From the NCBI RefSeq assembly GCF_014193655.1, contig NZ_JACHZQ010000010.1, positions 124,001-188,000 on the forward strand: a DNA stretch of 64,000 nucleotides. The letters are read 5' to 3'. The DNA comes from Rhizobium sp. BK313 (GTDB lineage Bacteria; Pseudomonadota; Alphaproteobacteria; Rhizobiales; Rhizobiaceae). Position 1 is the stretch's first letter. Every line of letters begins with the position of its first letter. Shown here one piece after another: positions 44,025 through 51,421 of the stretch. The notes beneath the pieces were generated by a model. That model saw only the letters and a list, made by a program, of their open reading frames with translations. It was not told where the DNA came from and made no database searches. Both the position numbers and the translations under genes were made by a program.

Positions 44025-44843
44025 TCAAATTTTGGTATGGTGTCCGAAGACCGCAATTGTCACGAACGACATTCGCACCAGACCCTCGCTGTCGGCGTGC
44101 GTACGGTAGAGCATCCGGATCTGGTCGAGGAAAGCCTCGCGACCCACCCGATTCATCGCTGACCGGTTTATGCTCGAGGACTGCACAAGCGCCATCAATC
44201 TCTCCTGATCGAGATAGTCGTCGAACGGCCACAGGCCGTATGAGACCTCGTCGAATTGCGGAAGCGAGTTAAGATCGCCGACGGGATCGAGGTCGATATA
44301 TCCGCCGAAGCCATCGGAGTTCCGGCCGCGCCGATAGGCGGGAACCTCCGCCTCCTGGTACGCCAGATATGCATTGTGAAATCGCGCTCCCCAGGGCCGG
44401 GGCAGGTTGTCTATGATCATCAGAATTCCGCCGGGTTGCAGAACCCGGGAGGCTTCTGCGTAGAACGTTGGTCGATCAAAACGATGAAGCGCGCTGGCGG
44501 CAGCGACGACAGCGACACTCCGATCAGCGAACGGTAGCGCCGAAGCCTGTGCGTCCGTGTATCGGACATTGTCAGTCCTTGTCCGATCGGCGATTTCCCG
44601 CATTGGCGCATTGGGCTCGAGACCGATGATCTCGGCGTCAGAATAATGTCGCGCAAGCTGCCGGGTAAAAATTCCTGTGCCAGCCCCAACATCGATCATC
44701 AGCCTGGCCTGCCTGCGATCGCCTAGTAAAGTATCGAGCCTGTCGAGAGCGTCATCGAGATAATCCGGTCGAGCCTGATAGGTCGGTGCAAGCGCGTCGA
44801 AAACGCTCCAGCGCTGGTCTTGAGCGGTTTCAAGGGATGTCAT
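44025..44843 (-). CDS. Class I SAM-dependent methyltransferase
   Basis: 272 residues. Motif I is MIDVGAGTGIFTRQLA (about residue 50), acidic loop AEIIGLEPNAPMRE, post-motif SALHRFDRPTFYAEASRVLQ and GGILMIIDNLPRP. It belongs to the Methyltransf_11/25 type that modifies small molecules or lipids. It is the last gene of the six-gene operon, with its start overlapping the upstream stop (ATGA). In a phosphonolipid pathway it could N-methylate the aminophosphonate headgroup; that is inference from context. Confidence 0.85.
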   Translation of the reverse strand: MTSLETAQDQRWSVFDALAPTYQARPDYLDDALDRLDTLLGDRRQARLMIDVGAGTGIFTRQLARHYSDAEIIGLEPNAPMREIADRTRTDNVRYTDAQASALPFADRSVAVVAAASALHRFDRPTFYAEASRVLQPGGILMIIDNLPRPWGARFHNAYLAYQEAEVPAYRRGRNSDGFGGYIDLDPVGDLNSLPQFDEVSYGLWPFDDYLDQERLMALVQSSSINRSAMNRVGREAFLDQIRMLYRTHADSEGLVRMSFVTIAVFGHHTKI

Positions 44844-46042
44844 TGTTCATTCCCTGAGGTTAGGTTGATGACGCCGTCGACGGCGGACTGCGATCCCGTT
44901 GTGGCGCGGCCAACCGATAGCGAAACGCCGCGATCAGCAAAGAGCGAAGCGCCAAGGAGCGGTGAGAGAATTTCGAGTCCTTTGCGAAGATCTCCCTCCT
45001 CGCGGGTCTCACAAAAGGAAACGCGCAACCCGTTCATTGCCGCTGACGCTCCGGGATGCGCAGCGAATTGAACTCCTGGGCGCACCAATACTCCCGCCTT
45101 GCTTGCTTCTGCTGAGATTCCGGCAGCATCCCGCTCTACCGGAATCCAGACATGAAGCCCGAGTGGACCGGTGGCGAGTTCCGGTCTCTCCAGGATGTCG
45201 GCGACGATTTGCCTCCTGGCGAAGGCCTTCGCCCGAATGGCGCGCGTAGTCTCGGCGGCAATGCCAGTTCCGATCAGGGCTTGCGCCAGCTCGGCCTGCA
45301 GGGCGGCGACGAACCACATCGACATCTTGCCAAACCGAGCCATGAGCGCTTCGACATCGACCGGTCTCGGCGCCATCAGAAAGGCGACACGCATGCCCAT
45401 GACAACTGTCTTGGCAAGGCCCATGACGTACCAGGTCCGATCGGGTGCAAGCGTCGCCATCGGCGGCGGACCGTCGTCCAGCATCAGGGCTTGAGCATCG
45501 TCCTCGATGATGACGACGTCGTGCCTTTCGGCAATTGCGCAGATCTCGCATCGCCGTTCGAGCGGCATGACGCTGGCGGTGGGATTTTGCAGGGTTGGAA
45601 TGGTGTAAAGGACTTTTCTGGACTTGATGCGTCCGCACAGATCTTCGAATGCGTTCGGCTCCAGACCGAACCGATCCATAGGGATTGCCTGGAGCTCGAA
45701 GCCGAGCATTCCGGAAAGTGCCTGCATGTTCGGATAGGTCATTTCCTCGGTGAGCAATGTGCCCTCCCTGCCGACCAGCTGGTTGAGCAGAAGAAACAGC
45801 ACATTCAGCGTGCCATTGGTGACGATCATCCGGTCGATCTCGGGACGAAATCCGAGCCGCTGCGAGATCCATTCCGCTCCACGCAGCCGGTCTTCTTCCG
45901 TCCCTTGCGGGCGGTTTTTCCGGAGCAGGCCGCCCGCCTCCTGCAAGGCCAATCGGCCTTTCAGGCTGTCTGCCAAAGAGGCCTCCAGTTTCTCGACGAT
46001 TGGCGGAACTGCACGGGACAAGTCGATCAATCCATGTTGCAT
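44840..46042 (-). CDS. PLP-dependent aminotransferase-fold enzyme, MocR-like domain without HTH
   Basis: 400 residues, fold-type I. RMIVTNGTLNVLFLLLNQLV, YTIPTLQNPTASVMPLERR, VIIEDDAQALMLDD and the PLP-lysine segment VMGLAKTVVMGMRVAF place it with 2-aminoadipate aminotransferase/MocR-type enzymes, but the usual N-terminal winged helix is absent. The serines normally flanking the lysine are replaced (GLAK instead of SxSK). In this operon it may transaminate or decarboxylate an aminophosphonate such as phosphonoalanine. No phosphonopyruvate decarboxylase is present, so it is the best candidate to supply that step. Confidence 0.8.
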   Translation of the reverse strand: MQHGLIDLSRAVPPIVEKLEASLADSLKGRLALQEAGGLLRKNRPQGTEEDRLRGAEWISQRLGFRPEIDRMIVTNGTLNVLFLLLNQLVGREGTLLTEEMTYPNMQALSGMLGFELQAIPMDRFGLEPNAFEDLCGRIKSRKVLYTIPTLQNPTASVMPLERRCEICAIAERHDVVIIEDDAQALMLDDGPPPMATLAPDRTWYVMGLAKTVVMGMRVAFLMAPRPVDVEALMARFGKMSMWFVAALQAELAQALIGTGIAAETTRAIRAKAFARRQIVADILERPELATGPLGLHVWIPVERDAAGISAEASKAGVLVRPGVQFAAHPGASAAMNGLRVSFCETREEGDLRKGLEILSPLLGASLFADRGVSLSVGRATTGSQSAVDGVINLTSGNEQ

Positions 46043-46067
46043 GTGCGTATCCTCCGAATTGGGCGGG

Positions 46068-46682
46068 TCAGCGACCCAACCACAGGGACTTAAGGAACAA
46101 TGCCGCTGACAAGACGATGCAGACGGCCGCGATTGCGACCAAGGCGGCGCCCCGCGGCGCCGGAACCCGAATGGGCGCGATATGCAGGATGGCCATCACA
46201 GCAAACGAGAGAGTGATTACCGGTGTGAAGGCGGCAGCCGGCAGCGATGACCGGGCGAGGAGAAAAAGAGATAGAAGCGGTATGTCATAGGAGAGCGGGA
46301 CCCCGTAAAATGAGCCGCCGGATAGTCCGAAGACGCTGAAATAGCTCAGCCTGAGTGCGCCGGCGAGCAGCAGGGCGACCGCGAGGACGTGAGCGACGGC
46401 CGCATGTTGGGTTGCAGCGACGATGACGAGCGCCGGGAGGGTCGCCCCATAAACCATATCGCCAAAACCATCGAGGTACTTGCCGACTTTGGCGGCATCG
46501 GCGTTTCGGTTCCTGGTTTTCCCGGCGACGACGCCGTCGATCTGATCAGCCAAAACGGACCAAAGCCCCAGCGCCACGGCCATTTCGATCCGACCGGAAA
46601 TCAAGGTTACGAGCGCTGTTGCAGAGACTGCGATTCCAACCGCAGTGATCGCATTGGCCGGGTCGCGGAGATAGACTAACAT
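46068..46682 (-). CDS. CDP-alcohol phosphatidyltransferase family membrane protein
   Basis: 204 residues, about six membrane segments. The catalytic motif is DQIDGVVAGKTRNRN... then GKYLDGFGD (about residues 46-75): D-x2-DG-x2-A followed by G-x3-D-x3-D, with the four metal-binding Asp present. The usual Arg after Ala is Gly, and the spacing to the second Gly is four residues longer than the common x8. Family members transfer a CMP-linked alcohol or headgroup onto a lipid. With a phosphonate-type nucleotidyltransferase next door, the donor is probably a CMP-phosphonate and the acceptor diacylglycerol or similar. Confidence 0.83.
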   Translation of the reverse strand: MLVYLRDPANAITAVGIAVSATALVTLISGRIEMAVALGLWSVLADQIDGVVAGKTRNRNADAAKVGKYLDGFGDMVYGATLPALVIVAATQHAAVAHVLAVALLLAGALRLSYFSVFGLSGGSFYGVPLSYDIPLLSLFLLARSSLPAAAFTPVITLSFAVMAILHIAPIRVPAPRGAALVAIAAVCIVLSAALFLKSLWLGR

Positions 46683-47476
46683 TTCGGCTCCGAAGAAGGG
46701 GCATGGGCAAAGGGGTTCGCAAAGATCGTTTCTGCGTGTTGCAGGTCCTCAGGCGTATCGATCTCGAACCACTTGATATCGTCGCAGAAAACGGGTGCGA
46801 TCCGCATCGCCTTCTCGGCCGTCAGGCGCGACAGAATCTGTTCCAGATAGACATCGATCCGTCCGGTTTGCACCTGCCTGTCGAGTGCCGAAATCAGCGT
46901 TCCGGTCGACATCGGACAGGAGAAGCGAGACAGGTTCATTGTTTTGAAGAGTGGCGGGCCATCGGTCGATGTTTCCGTCGCGATTTGTCTCAGCCGATAC
47001 TCGGCGATCGACCCTTCCATATCCAATGAGACGGCCGATCCCTCCATCGGAGGGATGAATGTGACGACAGCCGTGACGTTGTCGGCCGTGTGCTCCTGAA
47101 GCCGGCGCAAAGCCGCCTCTTCGAAGAAAACGTCGGCCTCCAGGACGTAGCAGTCGCCCGCAAGCAGACTATCTCGAGCAAGCCACAGAGAATAGGCGCT
47201 GCCGGACATGTCGAAGCGGGTTGATTCGACATAGTCGACGGCAAGCCCGTTGAAGTTGCGACCACAGGCACATTGGATCGCGTCTTTGCGATAGCCGACG
47301 ACGATTGTCACCTCTTTTACGCCGACCGCGTTGAGATTGCGCAAGGCGTTGAAGAGAATGGGCGTGCCGCCGACCTCGACCAGAGGCTTCGGTCGAAGAT
47401 CGGTCAAGGGCCGCAGGCGCGAGCCCACGCCCGCGGCGAGAACAATGGCTTTCCTTGCGTCGAATCCACCAGTCAT
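46676..47476 (-). CDS. Sugar-phosphate/phosphonate nucleotidyltransferase (PntC/LicC-like)
   Basis: 266 residues. IVLAAGVGSRLRPLTDLRPK is the nucleotide-binding signature (residues about 11-30), then TPILFNALRNLNAVGVKEV, CYVLEADVFFE (metal-binding Asp) and IKWFEIDTPEDLQHAETIF (second acidic site). This pattern is that of choline-phosphate and 2-aminoethylphosphonate cytidylyltransferases. The product would be a CMP-activated phosphonate. It overlaps both neighbours (start in the aminotransferase stop, end in the transferase start), so it is tightly coupled in the operon. Confidence 0.85.
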   Translation of the reverse strand: MTGGFDARKAIVLAAGVGSRLRPLTDLRPKPLVEVGGTPILFNALRNLNAVGVKEVTIVVGYRKDAIQCACGRNFNGLAVDYVESTRFDMSGSAYSLWLARDSLLAGDCYVLEADVFFEEAALRRLQEHTADNVTAVVTFIPPMEGSAVSLDMEGSIAEYRLRQIATETSTDGPPLFKTMNLSRFSCPMSTGTLISALDRQVQTGRIDVYLEQILSRLTAEKAMRIAPVFCDDIKWFEIDTPEDLQHAETIFANPFAHAPSSEPKC

Positions 47477-48693
47477 TGGCGTGCTCCGACGACGAGGTTT
47501 CGGTCATTCCGAGTGTCAAGGAATGCAACCAGCCGATGGCAGCCTGCCCGCAAGCGATCGGGTAGGCCTCCGTAAGACAGGCGCAGACCGGTCGGATCGC
47601 CAAAGACCGTCCCAGGCACGACGACGACGCCAGTTTCCTCGAGCAAGGCAGCCGCGACGTCGTCGGCCGTCTTGCCGGCCCAAACAGAGTTGGACGATCC
47701 GAGGAGCCTGGACAGGTCCAGATAGAGGTAGAAGCCGCCCTCAGCCGCAGGCAGGTCGACATCCTTCAGCTTCGAGAGAATCTCCAACCCCAGCGACCGC
47801 GCCGCAGTCAGCTGTTCGCGCAATATCGCCTCGGCCTCGCGGTCGCCGTTCTGCAGATGATGCAGTACGGCGTGTTGGGCGATTACGTTCGGGTTCGACG
47901 TGCTGTGGCTTTGCAGGGCTTTCACTGCGGATACGACGGCGGCAGGCGCGGCCATGTAGCCGATGCGCCATCCCGTCATGGCAAGGCTTTTGGAAAAAGA
48001 GTTGACCGTGATGGTGCGCGATCGGATCTGTGGAACCAGCGAGACGATCGAACGATGGCGGCGGCCCTGGTGCGTAAAGGCGCCATAGCACTCGTCGAAA
48101 ATGACCCATAGATCATGCGCCAGTGCCAGCTCAGCGATGGCGACGAGCGTCTGATCGTCATAGACCGCTCCGGTCGGATTGTTCGGTGTGTTGACGACGA
48201 TCGCGCGTGTACGAGGCGTAAGAGCGGATTCGATGTCGGCAATGTTCGGCACATATCCGTTTTCACGCGTGTCGACCGACACGGGTTGAGCACCTGCTAA
48301 AAGCACTTGTGCGGCAAAGGTGCTCCAATAGGGAGCAGGAACGATGACTTGGTCACCAGGGTCGAGCAGAACCAGCGTGGCATTGAACAGGGCCTGTTTG
48401 GCGCCGCCGGTGACCGCGATTTCCTCGAACGAATACGCCTGTCCGGTTTCCTGCGAGAGCTTGTGAGCCAGCGCCTGCCGCAGCTCCGCCATGCCGATGG
48501 TATCGGTATAGCCATTGATGCCCCGACGGATGGCGTCGATCGCGCCCTCGCTGATCGTCGAAGGCAAATTGGCCGAAATCTCGCCGGCGCTGAGATCGAT
48601 AATGTCTCGTCCCTTGGCGCTGGCGGCCCTGGCGGACGCTCTTGCGAGCGCAGTACCCGATGCGGTGAATAGCGTAGTCCGGTGCGCGAGCAT
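47473..48693 (-). CDS. Aspartate-type class I aminotransferase
   Basis: 406 residues, fold-type I aminotransferase of the aspartate/aromatic subgroup. INGYTDTIGMAELRQAL, VTGGAKQALFNATLVLLD, VNTPNNPTGAVYDD, FDECYGAF and the PLP-lysine motif NSFSKSLAMTGWRIGY are all present, and the C-terminal Arg (GLRLSYGG) can bind a carboxylate. Immediately downstream of PEP mutase, its likely job is to convert phosphonopyruvate to phosphonoalanine and so pull the unfavourable mutase equilibrium forward. GAGG lies upstream of ATG 48693. General aspartate aminotransferase activity cannot be excluded. Confidence 0.85.
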   Translation of the reverse strand: MLAHRTTLFTASGTALARASARAASAKGRDIIDLSAGEISANLPSTISEGAIDAIRRGINGYTDTIGMAELRQALAHKLSQETGQAYSFEEIAVTGGAKQALFNATLVLLDPGDQVIVPAPYWSTFAAQVLLAGAQPVSVDTRENGYVPNIADIESALTPRTRAIVVNTPNNPTGAVYDDQTLVAIAELALAHDLWVIFDECYGAFTHQGRRHRSIVSLVPQIRSRTITVNSFSKSLAMTGWRIGYMAAPAAVVSAVKALQSHSTSNPNVIAQHAVLHHLQNGDREAEAILREQLTAARSLGLEILSKLKDVDLPAAEGGFYLYLDLSRLLGSSNSVWAGKTADDVAAALLEETGVVVVPGTVFGDPTGLRLSYGGLPDRLRAGCHRLVAFLDTRNDRNLVVGARQ

Positions 48694-48748
48694 GCGATGC
48701 CTCGTCTGCTGGGATGGCGGTGATCAATCGGGGATGGTGCTGATTGCG

Positions 48749-49654
48749 TCAGCTCAGGTAGCGCCTTTCGGCTTCTACCAGTTCGTCGTAATTCATCAGG
48801 CTGAAGAGGTCTTTCACGGACGCGATCGTGTCTTCCAGCGAGACGACGCCCTCCTCCAATTTGATCGTGGCGCAGGCGCGTCGCATCGCCGCCGCGGCGG
48901 CACGCAGATTCTGGTTGGCCCAGATGATCGTCGAAACGCCAGCGTCTCGGAAGCGGGATACGGGCGTTGCGTAGTAGGTGGTCGGCACGATCACGACCGG
49001 CAGCCGATTTTGCCACTGTCGTGTGAAATCCTCGATTTCCGCTGCATCGCGACGCTTTGAATGGATGAGAATCGCGTCTGCGCCGGCCTGGGCATAGGCG
49101 TTCGCCCGGGAAATGGCCTCGTCCATTCCTCGGTTCGCGATCAGCGCTTCGGTTCGCGCGACGAGAACCAGGTCGGGGGTCGTATCCTTGACGGCACGCA
49201 GCCGGCCGCAAAATTCCGCGGTATCGGCCAAGGGATGGCGGCCCTCGATGAAACTGTTCATCTTCGGATAGAGCTTGTCCTCAAGGCAAAGCCCCTGCGC
49301 ACCACGCTGCCTTATCTTTTTTCCCAGAAGTCGGGCATTGTTGAAATTGCCGAAGCCGCTGTCGCCGTCGACGAGGACAGGCAGCCGGCCGCTGTCGACG
49401 ATGCGCTCGACCACCGCAGTAACCATCGACCACGACGCTTCGTTGCAATCGCGATAGCCGAGCGACGACGAGATCGTCAGGCCCGAGGCCCAGAGCCCCT
49501 GGAATCCGGCTTCCTGGGCGATCGCCGCCGAGAGACCGTCATGCGCCTCCATCAGGAACGACAGTGTTCCGCCAGCGATGAGCTCCGAAAGATCTGGTGC
49601 GGCCGCCTCGCCTCGATGACCGCCATTCCTATCAGGATATTCAAGGTTCTGCAT
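48749..49654 (-). CDS. pepM: Phosphoenolpyruvate mutase
   Basis: 301 residues. Forms the C-P bond by isomerising PEP to phosphonopyruvate. The PEP-mutase signature EDK-X5-NS is intact (CLEDKLYPKMNSF, about residue 125). The catalytic Asp lies in GYRDCNEASWSMV, the Mg site in DGDSGFGNFNNAR, and VPTTYYATPVSRFRDAGVS with WANQNLRAAAAAM match authentic mutases. This separates it from the hydrolase at 35600. A near-perfect AGGAGG precedes ATG 49654. First gene of a six-gene minus-strand operon, divergent from a GntR regulator. It commits the cell to phosphonate synthesis. Confidence 0.93.
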   Translation of the reverse strand: MQNLEYPDRNGGHRGEAAAPDLSELIAGGTLSFLMEAHDGLSAAIAQEAGFQGLWASGLTISSSLGYRDCNEASWSMVTAVVERIVDSGRLPVLVDGDSGFGNFNNARLLGKKIRQRGAQGLCLEDKLYPKMNSFIEGRHPLADTAEFCGRLRAVKDTTPDLVLVARTEALIANRGMDEAISRANAYAQAGADAILIHSKRRDAAEIEDFTRQWQNRLPVVIVPTTYYATPVSRFRDAGVSTIIWANQNLRAAAAAMRRACATIKLEEGVVSLEDTIASVKDLFSLMNYDELVEAERRYLS

Positions 49655-49728
49655 GCGCTTCCTCCTTCATCTCAAGTAAGTAAGCGCGCGCCGGAAAATA
49701 GAATCAAGAACTAACGAACCTATAGTTT

Positions 49729-49789
49729 CGATATATCGCAATTATATTTTTGATACATTGTCGACTGCGGAACAATATTCGATATACCG
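49729..49789. promoter_or_regulatory. Paired CGATATATCG-like sites in the pepM/GntR spacer
   Basis: CGATATATCG (49729-49738) is a perfect palindrome, and CGATATACCG (49780-49789) matches it at 9 of 10 positions, 51 bp apart. Both lie in the AT-rich divergent spacer between pepM and the GntR gene. They are good candidates for GntR operators overlapping the pepM promoter. Confidence 0.5.
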
Positions 49790-49936
49790 GTTGATAGATC
49801 GATGAAGCATTCGGAATTTCGCGTTCATTCCTATCTAAATGGGCATCGTCTGCAGCTGATAAATCTGCGACTCGAATCGCGTTGCGAAGCGGATTAGAGC
49901 TGTCGGGCTGCGCTTCGTCGCACGAGGACATGGATT

Positions 49937-50659
49937 ATGGAGGAATGGCAATCGCGTCTAAGCGACGATTTGGCCGGGCGCGACAAGGCCAGCCGGGCTT
50001 ACCTCGACATCAAGGCCGTTTTGCTGTCGCATCGTGTGCCGCCCTCCACATTCCTCAATATCAAGTCGCTCGCCGAAGCCCTTAGGTTGAGTGCGACGCC
50101 GGTCCGCGAAGCCCTCGTCCGTCTGGCCCAAGAGGACATCATTTTCCAGGCCCCGTTGGGGCGCGGCTATTTTTCCCGGGCATTCAGGATCGACGAACTC
50201 GCTTCCGAATTCGAGGCCGCTCGGCTGATCGCAAGCTATACACTTGTCGAGCAGCGTGATCGCGTTGCCTCCGAACTATTCTGGACATTTGCCGTCGACG
50301 GAAACGCACCTTCCTCTAACCTCTTCGAACACTCGCTCCTGATCGAGCGCTTCCATCTACGTTTGGGAGAGCTCTCGCAAAATCTGCGATTCCAACGTGT
50401 CATGGAAGTTTTCGTGGAGCGGAGTCGGTTCATACGTCTCCATGATCTGAGCGCTCCCGGCCGCCTTGAAGAAGTCGGCGAGGTCATGCGCGATTTAAAA
50501 AGATCAATCGAGGCCGACGAGATGGATGCCGCGGTCGAAATACTGCGCGAGCAGACAAAAACAACAATAGGGCGCCTGCCGGATATGATGCAAGAGATCC
50601 TGCGGCGCGCGATCGCGGCGGGTCTTTCCGCGGAGGCCGCGTTGGTCCGTGAGCGCTAG
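49937..50659 (+). CDS. GntR-family (FCD-type) regulator, divergent from pepM operon
   Basis: 240 residues. Winged helix in LNIKSLAEALRLSATPVREA (residues about 40-60), then ALVRLAQEDIIFQAPLGRGY. The C-terminal FCD domain has the late HDLSAP and DLKRSIEADEMDAAVEILRE motifs. It is transcribed away from pepM, with paired palindromes between, the usual layout for a local repressor or activator. The effector is unknown; an intermediate of the pathway, or phosphate status, would make sense. Confidence 0.88.
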   Translation: MEEWQSRLSDDLAGRDKASRAYLDIKAVLLSHRVPPSTFLNIKSLAEALRLSATPVREALVRLAQEDIIFQAPLGRGYFSRAFRIDELASEFEAARLIASYTLVEQRDRVASELFWTFAVDGNAPSSNLFEHSLLIERFHLRLGELSQNLRFQRVMEVFVERSRFIRLHDLSAPGRLEEVGEVMRDLKRSIEADEMDAAVEILREQTKTTIGRLPDMMQEILRRAIAAGLSAEAALVRER

Positions 50660-50732
50660 TTCGCCTTCGATGCGACGACAGGCATGGTCGAGCATCGGAG
50701 CGCCTTCTCATCCGGCGTCGCGGCGGAATGTA

Positions 50733-50757
50733 TACTATAGTGTGTCGTACTATAGTG
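50733..50757 (+). promoter_or_regulatory. Direct repeats TACTATAGTG upstream of XRE gene
   Basis: TACTATAGTG occurs at 50733-50742 and 50748-50757. Each contains the 8-bp palindrome ACTATAGT. They lie 24-48 bp upstream of the XRE start and resemble the C-boxes bound by small controller proteins, so autoregulation is likely. Confidence 0.55.
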
Positions 50758-50780
50758 AACATTGCGCCAAAACCTATGCA

Positions 50781-50990
50781 ATGCATATTCGTGCGATCGT
50801 GGGCTTGAACGTCTTGAGAATTCGCCGTGAGCGGCAGTTGTCCCAGGAGGAGCTGTCGTTGCGCGCCAAGGTAACGCGTGCCTATCTCAGCGGCATAGAA
50901 GCCGGTACCCGCAATCCGACGGTCGATATGCTGGCAAGGCTCGGCGATGCGCTGGGGGTAAGTGTCGAGGAACTTGTCAAATCGAGTTGA
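50781..50990 (+). CDS. Small XRE-family HTH regulator (controller-protein type)
   Basis: 69 residues: a single Cro/CI-type HTH (QLSQEELSLRAKVTRAYLSG then RNPTVDMLARLGDALGV). ATG 50781 is chosen because the region upstream holds the operator repeats; the frame is open to 50649. Its stop is immediately followed, in frame, by the remains of a DUF736 gene. It resembles the XRE gene beside traM in size and in its ACTATA/TATAGT sites, so the two may cross-regulate. Confidence 0.82.
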   Translation: MHIRAIVGLNVLRIRRERQLSQEELSLRAKVTRAYLSGIEAGTRNPTVDMLARLGDALGVSVEELVKSS

Positions 50991-50996
50991 ACCCAT

Positions 50997-51155
50997 AAGG
51001 CCCTCATCGAAAATCCCTCCGACAGCGGACCGCACTTCCGCATCTACGCCGGCAACGTCGAGCTCGGTGCGGCGTGGCAGAAAATCTCGGAACAGGGGCG
51101 CGATTATCTCTCGGTCAAACTCGACGACCCAAGCTTCTCGGCTCCCATCTACGCG
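50997..51155 (+). pseudogene. Truncated second DUF736 copy
   Basis: Translation from 50997 gives KALIENPSDSGPHFRIYAGN, VELGAAWQKISEQGRDYLS and VKLDDPSFSAPIYA, clearly DUF736 but lacking the first roughly 25 and last roughly 20 residues and any start codon. It matches the intact copy at 35245 at about three quarters of positions, so it is an old paralogue, not a recent duplication. It abuts the XRE stop on one side and the WGR gene on the other. It marks the right boundary of the phosphonate island. Confidence 0.8.
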
Positions 51156-51421
51156 ATTGCGTTGCGTGTTTCGGCCCTCGCAGGTGGCCGGTAGCCACGA
51201 CCGCGCTTTTTTCGAAGCAGGTCAAGGAACAGCATGACTGCCTCTTTTTCATGATCGAAATCGTGGACCATCGTTTGCCCGCTTGTGCCAATTCGGCCCC
51301 AGCGCCGTCGCAAACAGGCCTGCCCGAAAAGCGTGGGCTCGATCGCCAGGGAATAGAACCGCGCCAAATTTTTGTGAGGATCGGTTCGCTCGATATAAAG
51401 GTGATAGGGCTCGATTATCAT
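51149..51421 (-). CDS. WGR-domain protein
   Basis: 90 residues. YHLYIERTDPHKNLARFYSL then GQACLRRRWGRIGTSGQ gives the WGR motif, followed by DHEKEAVMLFLDLLRKKRGR, the complete single-domain WGR fold. WGR domains bind nucleic acids. Single-domain copies are frequent near transfer genes of rhizobial plasmids, with unknown role. I chose ATG 51421 as the family start. The last few codons overlap the DUF736 remnant, so its C-terminus (RAETRNAIA) may be altered by the junction. Confidence 0.75.
   Translation of the reverse strand: MIIEPYHLYIERTDPHKNLARFYSLAIEPTLFGQACLRRRWGRIGTSGQTMVHDFDHEKEAVMLFLDLLRKKRGRGYRPPARAETRNAIA

Noticed and set aside
46068..47476. Phosphocholine decoration genes (LicC/LicD type) rather than phosphonate activation
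   Set aside because: The nucleotidyltransferase fits either family, but linkage to pepM and a CDP-alcohol transferase, with no licA/licD, favours a phosphonate.
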